A stretch of DNA of 18,790 nucleotides. Origin: Candidatus Kuenenbacteria bacterium GW2011_GWA2_42_15 (GTDB lineage Bacteria > Patescibacteriota > Patescibacteriia > UBA2196 > GWA2-42-15). Below are positions 13,673 to 18,790 of the stretch, piece after piece. A program made the translations under genes and the position numbers. The notes below the pieces were generated by a model, which worked only from the letters and a program-made list of their open reading frames with translations, was not told the origin of the DNA and searched no databases. The stretch spans positions 1 through 18,790 of the forward strand of contig LCCW01000004.1 of the NCBI GenBank assembly GCA_000998185.1, in the 5' to 3' direction. Positions within the stretch are counted from its first letter, which is position 1. Each line of letters opens with the position of its first letter.

Positions 13673-14287
13673 AAAGGATACTTCAACCAATTCCGGATAA
13701 TGCAACGAGCTGTATTGCCAATCAGCTGGCAAGTTGTGCTTTTCCGGATTGTGAACAGTGTAATTAAAATGGTTTTCAAAATCAGAGTCGTTCGCCACAA
13801 CATGGCTATAAAATGATTTTTGCCATTGAAATTTAGGAAATGGCTGACCGGGATATTTTTTGATAAACTCGTGGCAAAAAATTGATAATTTCGGCACGAT
13901 GAATGTCTGATCATAATGGCGCGAATATTGTTCTCCCTGCAGGCGACATTCCGGAATGTCGCCTTTATGAATATGGCCTTTATGGTAATTTATGATGTAA
14001 TTTATATCCCTGGCAGTTTCTTTTTTTATTGATTGCAATATCTTGGAAATATTATACTCGTCGCCCGGCTGAACCAATAAATTTAAGTGATCGCAAATAA
14101 CAGAAAAGGCGTATAATTTAAACCTCTTTAATTGTTCACAAATTTTTAATTCTTCAATTAATAATTCACAGAATATTGGCTCCCGAAAATAAGGATAATT
14201 ATCAGAAGTTTTGGTAACAACAAAATAAACGTAGTCTTGTCCATAAAATCTTTTTTGGGAGTCGCGATGCAAGAACATAGGCAACAT
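13670..14287 (-). CDS. REP-associated tyrosine transposase-like protein (Y1/IS200 superfamily)
   Basis: The 205 residues fit the transposase-17/RAYT pattern. An N-terminal strand YVYFVVTKTSDNYPYF leads into FSVICDHLNLLVQP (61-74), the position of the HUH metal-binding motif. The C-terminal block is WQKSFYSHVV...FNYTVHNPEKHNLP...YSSLHY, which matches the family's FYDHVI...YI..NP..AGL...SS signature. The second His of HUH is Asn (H67-L-N69), which may impair metal binding. Residues 108-116 (KGDIPECRL) are encoded by a copy of the REP palindrome itself (13941-13964). Full REP palindromes lie at both ends (13643-13672, 14342-14371). Such proteins handle REP hairpins of their own genome. Whether this one is active is doubtful because of the Asn. 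Confidence 0.8.
   Translation of the reverse strand: MLPMFLHRDSQKRFYGQDYVYFVVTKTSDNYPYFREPIFCELLIEELKICEQLKRFKLYAFSVICDHLNLLVQPGDEYNISKILQSIKKETARDINYIINYHKGHIHKGDIPECRLQGEQYSRHYDQTFIVPKLSIFCHEFIKKYPGQPFPKFQWQKSFYSHVVANDSDFENHFNYTVHNPEKHNLPADWQYSSLHYPELVEVSF
13941..13964. repeat. REP palindrome, copy 2, inside the transposase gene (24 bp)
   Basis: AGGCGACATTCC followed by its exact reverse complement, in frame within the transposase gene, coding for about residues 108-116. The core matches copy 3 at 14342-14371. Confidence 0.85.
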
Positions 14288-14321
14288 TTATTGGAGTGAG
14301 TAACCGCTTTCACGCCCGCCC

Positions 14322-14333
14322 GCTAAAGGCGAC
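14322..14333 (+). repeat. Half REP element upstream of the transposase gene
   Basis: CTAAAGGCGACC repeats the outer part of one REP arm, 20 bases before the full copy at 14342-14371. This mirrors the half-plus-full arrangement at the other end of the gene. Confidence 0.5.
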
Positions 14334-14341
14334 CTGCTTGT

Positions 14342-14371
14342 TAAAGGCGACATTCCGGAATGTCGCCTTTA
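14342..14371. repeat. REP palindrome, copy 3 (30 bp)
   Basis: TAAAGGCGACATTCC followed by its exact reverse complement, between the transposase start (14287) and the rlmN stop (14380). It could also fold in the 3' end of the rlmN message. Confidence 0.85.
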
Positions 14372-14379
14372 TGATTGGG

Positions 14380-15375
14380 TCATATTCTGCCTGCCAGCTG
14401 GCCGCAGGCGGCTGAAATATCAGCGCCGAAACTGTAGCGGGCAGTCACGGCCACGCCGTTTTTTTTCAAAATTGACTGGAATCTTGTCAAGCGCTCCGGC
14501 GAAGAAGGCTCAAACGCGCCGGTCAAATTATAAGTCAACAGATTGACCAAATAGAGTTTCTTATTCATAAGCAAAGAAAGCTGGCGCGCCTGCTCATCGC
14601 TGTCATTAACGGCTTTGATCAACAAATATTCAAACATCACTTTACGGCTTGTTTTTTTAAGATAATAATCAACGGCTGCGAATAATTGCGCCAGCGGATA
14701 CTGCCTGGCGACGGGCATCAGGCGCGCGCGTGTCTGGTCGTCCGGGGCGTGAAGCGAAACAGCCAGATTAATCTCCATTTTTTCTTCAGCTAATCTTTTA
14801 ATGCCGGACGGAATGCCGGCCGTGGAAATGGAAAAATGGCGGGCGCCAATATGTAAATTGTCCTTGGTATTTAGGGTTCTAATAGCGGCGATGATATTAT
14901 CATAATTCAAAAACGGCTCGCCCATACCCATAAAAACCAAGCTATTCACCCGTTGCTTTTTATCTTTAAGATAGCGGGCAAAATACAAGACCTGGGTGAT
15001 AATTTCATCGGCCGTTAAATTTCTTTTAAAGCCAAGCTCGCCCGTGGCGCAAAACAGACACTTAAGCGGACAGCCGACCGTTGAGGAGACGCAAACGGTA
15101 TTGCGCCGACCCGGATAAGACATCAGAACCGTTTCCACTTTTAGCCGGTCGTCAAGCTCCAAAACAATTTTAACTGTCCGGCCGTCTTGGGAGTGAAATT
15201 CTTTGGCGCTGATAGACAGGGGAAAATCTTTTTGCAGTTTTTGCCTCAAGGCCAAAGGAAAAACAGTGGCTTGGACCCAACTTGGGATTAAATCCTTAAA
15301 AATCGCCTGCTTGGCCTGGGCTAGGCGGTATTTTGGTTCAACGGCTAAAATTTGTGCCAGCTTATTAAAGTTCAT
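14380..15375 (-). CDS. rlmN: RlmN, dual-specificity 23S rRNA/tRNA adenine-C2 methyltransferase
   Basis: RlmN is a radical SAM enzyme that methylates A2503 of 23S rRNA and A37 of some tRNAs. The 331 residues show the iron-sulfur motif CPLKCLFC (C102, C106, C109), the preceding conserved C95 in NTVCVSSTVGC, and FMGMGEPFLNYDN (148-160) for SAM binding. ISTAGIP and VSLHAP follow, and ACGQLAG holds C324, the site of the transient methyl-cysteine. By alignment, C95 and C324 correspond to C118 and C355 of the E. coli enzyme. Its length fits the shorter bacterial forms. A possible promoter, TTGACT-N17-GAGAAT (complement of 15384-15412), overlaps the T-run of the upstream terminator and would give a nearly leaderless message. 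Confidence 0.95.
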   Translation of the reverse strand: MNFNKLAQILAVEPKYRLAQAKQAIFKDLIPSWVQATVFPLALRQKLQKDFPLSISAKEFHSQDGRTVKIVLELDDRLKVETVLMSYPGRRNTVCVSSTVGCPLKCLFCATGELGFKRNLTADEIITQVLYFARYLKDKKQRVNSLVFMGMGEPFLNYDNIIAAIRTLNTKDNLHIGARHFSISTAGIPSGIKRLAEEKMEINLAVSLHAPDDQTRARLMPVARQYPLAQLFAAVDYYLKKTSRKVMFEYLLIKAVNDSDEQARQLSLLMNKKLYLVNLLTYNLTGAFEPSSPERLTRFQSILKKNGVAVTARYSFGADISAACGQLAGRI

Positions 15376-15383
15376 CTGATTTT

Positions 15384-15412
15384 ATTCTCTCATTGAGAAA
15401 ACAAAAAGTCAA
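15384..15412 (-). promoter_or_regulatory. Possible rlmN promoter
   Basis: TTGACT (complement of 15407-15412), 17 bases, GAGAAT (complement of 15384-15389). The start would lie only a few bases before the ATG at 15375. Its -35 overlaps the T-run of the terminator at 15410-15440. Confidence 0.4.
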
Positions 15413-15440
15413 AAAAGAGCGCGCGAACGGCGAGCTCTTT
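15410..15440 (-). terminator. Rho-independent terminator of the methyltransferase gene
   Basis: On the minus strand AAAGAGC (complement of 15434-15440) pairs with GCTCTTT (complement of 15414-15420), with inner CGC/GCG pairing, and is followed by TTT. It begins about 25 bases after the stop of the gene at 15466-16197. Confidence 0.7.
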
Positions 15441-15465
15441 GTCGTTGAATATTTTGTGATAGTGG

Positions 15466-16197
15466 TTATTTATTTTTGTGCCTGATGATAAAATTTCTTG
15501 TTTCAAAGATAGGCGCCAGCGCGTCAACATATTCAATATCCAAACTATTCAGCCAAAGCTCATAGTTGAACCATTTACCCGTAAATTCTTCGGAGTTGGC
15601 CGGCGAGATAATCTTGGCGACGCCCTTGAGCTTGGTGTTAAAAAATTTCTGATCAATTATTTTCAAGCCAACCAGGTCAATAAACTCGCAAAAATCTTCT
15701 TCCTTGACGAAAGATTGATAATATTTTTCCAAGCCAAAAAGAGCCAAAAACGGCCCGACCATGTTTTTGAGCCGTTCGCGACCGGCAACAAAGTGGCCGG
15801 CATCGTAATTGATCAAGAAATAACCGGCGGGCGCCAGATACTCTTTGACGGTTTTGAGATAAGCCAGCCGCCTGAAAACATGCTCCAAAACGCTGAAAGA
15901 AACAACAAAATCGTATTCACCGCTCAACTTGTCTGACAACTTGTAGCCATAACTTTTGATCACCGTGGCCGGCAGACCGCGCAGATTTTCACGAGCTAAT
16001 TGACAATTTTTTTCATCAGGCTCTATGCCGGTATAGCTGACTCGCGCCGCGTATTTTTGAAGCAATTTGACAAAATTAAGACCTTCACCGCAACCCAAAT
16101 CTAAAATCCTGATTGGGGCAGGATGATCAGTCAGGTATTTTTCCAGCCAATTTAAACAATAAAGTTTGGCGGTATTGCCAGTGGTTAGAAGACTCAT
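15466..16197 (-). CDS. Class I SAM-dependent methyltransferase
   Basis: The 243 residues have a Rossmann-type SAM site. Motif I is RILDLGCGEG (30-39), and the acidic residue after strand 2 is in YTGIEPDE (55-62). Motif IV-like EYDFVVSFSVLEHV (94-107) follows, with a post-strand block LAPAGYFLINYDAGH. This pattern is typical of small-molecule, lipid or sugar methyltransferases of the UbiE/COQ5-like group, but the substrate cannot be told. It is a single-gene unit with its own possible promoter (complement of 16206-16234) and terminator (15410-15440), and it gives no functional hint by neighbourhood. Confidence 0.85.
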   Translation of the reverse strand: MSLLTTGNTAKLYCLNWLEKYLTDHPAPIRILDLGCGEGLNFVKLLQKYAARVSYTGIEPDEKNCQLARENLRGLPATVIKSYGYKLSDKLSGEYDFVVSFSVLEHVFRRLAYLKTVKEYLAPAGYFLINYDAGHFVAGRERLKNMVGPFLALFGLEKYYQSFVKEEDFCEFIDLVGLKIIDQKFFNTKLKGVAKIISPANSEEFTGKWFNYELWLNSLDIEYVDALAPIFETRNFIIRHKNK

Positions 16198-16205
16198 ACG
16201 CTATA

Positions 16206-16234
16206 ATTGTACAGCATTTGGAAGATTGGGCCAA
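16206..16234 (-). promoter_or_regulatory. Possible promoter of the methyltransferase gene
   Basis: TTGGCC (complement of 16229-16234), 17 bases, TACAAT (complement of 16206-16211). Transcription would start almost at the ATG (16197), so the message would be leaderless or nearly so. Confidence 0.45.
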
Positions 16235-16274
16235 TATTTAATTTTGACTATTGACAATTAAAAAATAAGGATTA

Positions 16275-16380
16275 GGCTGTAGTCAGATATGCCCTGGCTC
16301 GTCCGTCGCCTGGCGTTAATGACTGAAACGAGAGAGCTGAACTCGCTCGTTATAAAAAGGAACCATTGCGGTTCTTTTTT
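16275..16380 (+). ncRNA. Possible structured small RNA with intrinsic terminator
   Basis: Three successive hairpins are visible on the plus strand. The first is AGTCA (16281-16285) with TGACT (16320-16324), enclosing CCTGGC (16293-16298) with GCCTGG (16308-16313), which pair except for one U-U. The second is AACGAG-A-GAG (16327-16336) with CTC-G-CTCGTT (16342-16351), nine pairs and one mismatch around CTGAA. The third is the terminator AAAAAGGAACC with GGTTCTTTTTT (16354-16380). A TTGACA lies at 16251-16256, but the -10 is poor. It matches no RNA family I know. Alternatively only the last hairpin is functional, as the terminator of the minus-strand gene. Confidence 0.35.
16354..16380 (-). terminator. 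Bidirectional terminator after the GerMN-domain gene
   Basis: An 11-bp stem (one G-U) with loop ATTGC and A/T runs on both sides, two bases after the stop codon (16382-16384) of the minus-strand gene. The T-runs in both senses would allow it to act on either strand. Confidence 0.75.
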
Positions 16381-16381
16381 A

Positions 16382-17437
16382 TTATGGCTGTAAAATATCT
16401 TCAACGCGGCCGTCAACGGAGATAATCGCCTCTTCCACGGTTGAAAATTGCTTTAGGGTTTCCGTGATTTGCGCCCGGATCGCTGACACGCGGCATGAAC
16501 CGCCAACCGCTTGTTCCATGGTTTTGTCAAAATCAACCTTGGCCGTGCCGTCAGCGATGGTCAATTTTTGAATTGTTACTCCAGCGTTGATATTGGTGTA
16601 ATAACCGGCGGATTTTTCAGCTGCGCTTGAACCTTTTAATAATTCCTCCATAGCAGCGCGGGCAACAGCCTCTGTTTTAATAATTTCCCGTTCAACTGGA
16701 AAAACCTGATCGCAGGAAATTTCCGGATCAAGATTATTATTATTGAAAAATAATTTTATCTTTTCCGTTTCGCCTTTGGGCAGTAAAACCGGAATCTTTA
16801 ACTCCAAATCGTTTTCCGGCAAACCAGAGGGATTGTCTTTATTAAAAATTAAATAACCCTTTTCCGTCACGCTTCTCGGAAAATCCAGTCTGGCCGTGAA
16901 TGGGATAAAATTTTCCGTCATCCAATCGCTCTTGGCCGTGGCAATGCCCGTTGCTAAAACATTACCGTTTTCATCAGCTAATTTAACCGGAAAACTGGCT
17001 TCAAAAAACCAAGCGCCCCGGGCTTCGCCGGCAACCATAAACGGACTTTTTATCGCTTCATTGGCTTGCGGGGCGTTAACCTTGATGCCGGGCTGGCATT
17101 CAGCGCGAAATAGCTGCCATTCTTCGCACTCATCGCCGTTTTTAAAAACGCACAGACCGTATTCCCCGCCGGTTTCATCTTTTGCTATTTTCAACTCCCC
17201 GCCTTGATTAAGACAATTTTTGGAAGCTGGATTGGGCAAACTAGCGTTGCTATTATTATCAGGATTGGAATTCATCGGCGCGCCGCAGCCGGCATCAGGC
17301 ATAGGCGCCGATGGATTGCCGTGCTTGACCCACTGATTATTTTGACAAAACCAGGTGTCTTCATCGCCGCGGAGAACAAACAGCACGCCGGCGAGAATAA
17401 TGAAAAAAGCGAAGACGAGCAAATATTTTTTGAGCAT
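16382..17437 (-). CDS. Secreted or anchored DUF333-Gmad2-GerMN protein
   Basis: The 351-residue product starts with an N-terminal signal or anchor helix (KKYLLVFAFFIILAGVLFVL, 3-22) and is otherwise extracytoplasmic. A Cys-rich DUF333-like segment comes first (about 69-114, NPASKNCLNQGGEL...GDECEEWQLFRAEC). An immunoglobulin-like Gmad2 domain follows (about 117-215, VNAPQANEAIKSPFMVAGEARG, then LDF). The C-terminal GerMN domain runs from about 226 to 350 (KIKLFFNNNN..., VARAAMEELLKG, VTIQKLTIADGTAKVDF). The last two domains are known from spore-germination and cell-surface proteins, also outside spore formers. A longer frame exists upstream but overlaps rarA, and the ATG at 17437 directly precedes the signal helix. 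It lies 17 bases after rarA and is probably co-transcribed. Confidence 0.88.
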   Translation of the reverse strand: MLKKYLLVFAFFIILAGVLFVLRGDEDTWFCQNNQWVKHGNPSAPMPDAGCGAPMNSNPDNNSNASLPNPASKNCLNQGGELKIAKDETGGEYGLCVFKNGDECEEWQLFRAECQPGIKVNAPQANEAIKSPFMVAGEARGAWFFEASFPVKLADENGNVLATGIATAKSDWMTENFIPFTARLDFPRSVTEKGYLIFNKDNPSGLPENDLELKIPVLLPKGETEKIKLFFNNNNLDPEISCDQVFPVEREIIKTEAVARAAMEELLKGSSAAEKSAGYYTNINAGVTIQKLTIADGTAKVDFDKTMEQAVGGSCRVSAIRAQITETLKQFSTVEEAIISVDGRVEDILQP

Positions 17438-17454
17438 AGGATTAAATTTAAATT

Positions 17455-18705
17455 TTAATAATATTTTTTCCCTTTTAATTCTTCCGGAAAATATTCCTGG
17501 CCGGCAGAATCTTCCAGCGGCGTATATTTGTAGTCCGCGCCATAACCCAAATTTTTCATTAATTTGGTCGGCGCGTTTCTCAAATGCAGCGGCACGGGCA
17601 AATGGCCGAGTTCGGCCACATCCTGCTTGGCCAAACCGTAAGCCTGATAGGCCCGAATGCTTTTTTTCGCTTCCGAGAGATAAATCACCAACTGCGCCAG
17701 ATGGACATTGCACTCCGGCATGCCGATTTTATGGCAAACCTCAAAAACAGCGTTGGCCAGCACCACGGCGAAATTATCAGCCAAACCAATGTCTTCGGCG
17801 GCAAAACGGACTAAACGGCGCGCCACATAAAGCGGGTCCTCTCCGGCTTCAAGCATGCGCGCCAACCAATAAACCGCGGCGTGACCGTTGCTCCCGCGCA
17901 TAGATTTATGCAGGGCGGAAATAATATTGTAGTGCTCGTCACCGGCTTTGTCATACATTAAGGCTTTATGCTGCAGCGCTTCTTCAATTATTTTTTTGCC
18001 GACAATCCGCTGTCCGGTCTTATCAGCGCCGATATTTTTCACCGCCACTTCCAGAGCGTTTAAAATCACGCGCGCGTCGCCGTTTGATGTTTTAATCAAA
18101 AAATCTTCCGCTTCATTGTCTATTTTGGCTTGATACTTGCCTAAGCCCAACTCATTGTTTTTGAGAGCGCGCTTGATAATTACCTTTAAATTAACTGGCG
18201 CCAAGGGTTTTAAAACATAAACCCGGGCACGAGATAAAAGCGGGGCAATAACTTCAAATGAAGGATTTTCCGTGGTGGCGCCGATCAGGGTAATAATTCC
18301 TTTCTCTACAAAAGGCAAAAGCCCGTCTTGCTGGGCTTTGTTCCAGCGATGAATTTCATCCACAAAAAGAATAGTGCGCTGATTTCCGTATTTGCGCCTT
18401 TCTTTGGCTTCGTCAACGGTGGCGCGCAATTCTTTGACGCCGGCAGTAACACCGGAGATCCCCACAAAATATGAATTAGTGATCTGCGCGATCACGGTGG
18501 CCAGGGTGGTTTTGCCGGAACCGGGCGGACCCCAAAAAATCATGGACGGCAAATCATCCGCTTCAATGGCGCGGCGAAGCAAAGTGTCCGGGCCGACGAT
18601 GCTTTCCTGACCCAAAAATTCGTCCAAGGATTTCGGACGCATACGGTCGGCTAAAGGAGCAGACGCGTTGATATGTTGTTGTGCTTTTGAGTCAAATAAG
18701 TCCAT
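17455..18705 (-). CDS. rarA: RarA/MgsA-family replication-associated AAA+ ATPase
   Basis: RarA (MgsA; WRNIP1/Mgs1 in eukaryotes) acts at stalled replication forks and resembles clamp-loader subunits. The 416 residues show RMRPKSLDEFLGQ (21-33), Walker A GPPGSGKT (59-66), Walker B LFVDEIHRWNKAQQD (113-127) and sensor-1 GATTENPSFE (142-151). The SRARV Arg-finger region follows, then the MgsA-type C-terminal domain (HKSMRGSNGHAAVYWLARML, LVRFAAEDIGLAD). Length and motifs are complete. A possible promoter, TTGACA then TATCTC with a short 15-base spacer, lies upstream (complement of 18740-18766) within an 8-bp inverted repeat. The GerMN-domain gene follows it on the same strand. Confidence 0.95.
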   Translation of the reverse strand: MDLFDSKAQQHINASAPLADRMRPKSLDEFLGQESIVGPDTLLRRAIEADDLPSMIFWGPPGSGKTTLATVIAQITNSYFVGISGVTAGVKELRATVDEAKERRKYGNQRTILFVDEIHRWNKAQQDGLLPFVEKGIITLIGATTENPSFEVIAPLLSRARVYVLKPLAPVNLKVIIKRALKNNELGLGKYQAKIDNEAEDFLIKTSNGDARVILNALEVAVKNIGADKTGQRIVGKKIIEEALQHKALMYDKAGDEHYNIISALHKSMRGSNGHAAVYWLARMLEAGEDPLYVARRLVRFAAEDIGLADNFAVVLANAVFEVCHKIGMPECNVHLAQLVIYLSEAKKSIRAYQAYGLAKQDVAELGHLPVPLHLRNAPTKLMKNLGYGADYKYTPLEDSAGQEYFPEELKGKKYY

Positions 18706-18733
18706 TGCGTTTTTGAGTCTCGCCCCGCCTAAA

Positions 18734-18770
18734 GCTTTTGAGATAACGAGAAAATTAATCTGTCAAAAGC
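18734..18770 (-). promoter_or_regulatory. Possible rarA promoter inside an inverted repeat
   Basis: On the minus strand TTGACA (complement of 18761-18766), 15 bases, TATCTC (complement of 18740-18745). Both boxes overlap an 8-bp inverted repeat GCTTTTGA (18734-18741) with TCAAAAGC (18763-18770). The short spacer lowers confidence. Confidence 0.35.
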
Positions 18771-18790
18771 CGCCAGGCGCTTACGCGCGC

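Noticed and set aside
13642..13914. Minus-strand frame of 90 codons overlapping the transposase
   Set aside because: It is an alternative frame of the transposase gene; its end merely reads through the REP palindrome.
17438..17713. A longer N-terminus (92 residues) for the GerMN-domain protein
   Set aside because: It overlaps the end of rarA on the same strand, is rich in Gly, Arg and Ala without a domain, and would bury the signal helix that starts at the ATG at 17437.
1..18790. UGA recoded to glycine as in Gracilibacteria and Absconditabacteria
   Set aside because: TGA ends the corA-like gene, the partial first gene and the zinc-site gene at sensible places, and no gene needs in-frame TGA to be read through.

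Overview
This window looks like a chromosome segment of a Candidate Phyla Radiation (Patescibacteria) bacterium, most likely Parcubacteria-like. That is an inference from gene content and style. A PilM/PilN/PilO set stands without outer-membrane partners. A two-gene cluster carries a VirD4/TraG-like membrane ATPase and a short helical partner. A secreted DUF333-Gmad2-GerMN protein sits beside rarA, and the intergenic gaps are packed with G/C-rich palindromes. TGA is used as a normal stop (partial first gene, corA-like gene, small zinc-site gene), so the UGA-glycine code of Gracilibacteria and Absconditabacteria does not apply.

Layout. 1-820: the tail of an unknown gene, a tRNA with an irregular anticodon loop and its terminator, a complete minus-strand transcription unit for a 57-residue zinc-site protein, then a degenerate tRNA-like relic with its own terminator. 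820-1300: non-coding and palindrome-rich. 1300-5472 (+): a PilX-like pilus gene broken by a frameshift, then pilM, pilN, pilO and a small single-span membrane gene. 5489-5862 (+): rpmA (ribosomal protein L27) with a clear promoter and terminator. 5924-10250 (-): a heptad-repeat coiled-coil gene with its own strong promoter, two small membrane proteins, the 856-residue ATPase and its 185-residue partner. 10275-10319: two operator-like palindromes 30 bp apart, facing a divergent corA-like gene (+). 11535-13613 (+): a DUF559 nuclease-like gene and cysS. 13617-14371: a REP-associated transposase gene bracketed and internally marked by its palindromes. 14380-18705 (-): rlmN, a class I methyltransferase gene, a DUF333-Gmad2-GerMN lipoprotein-like or secreted protein, and rarA/mgsA.

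How the genes work together. The pilus genes would form the cytoplasmic and inner-membrane assembly platform of a type IV pilus. The large ATPase with its neighbours looks like a membrane DNA-translocation or coupling module. The rest are translation (L27, CysRS, RlmN, tRNA), ion transport and replication-repair housekeeping genes.

The most unusual points are: a CysRS with an in-frame insert of about 63 residues carrying a CxxC...CxxC zinc-ribbon pattern near the catalytic domain; a transposase whose own coding sequence contains a copy of the palindrome that flanks it; and the small zinc-site gene with a near-perfect promoter, ribosome binding site and terminator. No CRISPR array, complete insertion sequence or rRNA gene was seen. 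All function calls rest on reading motifs by eye; no database search was made.
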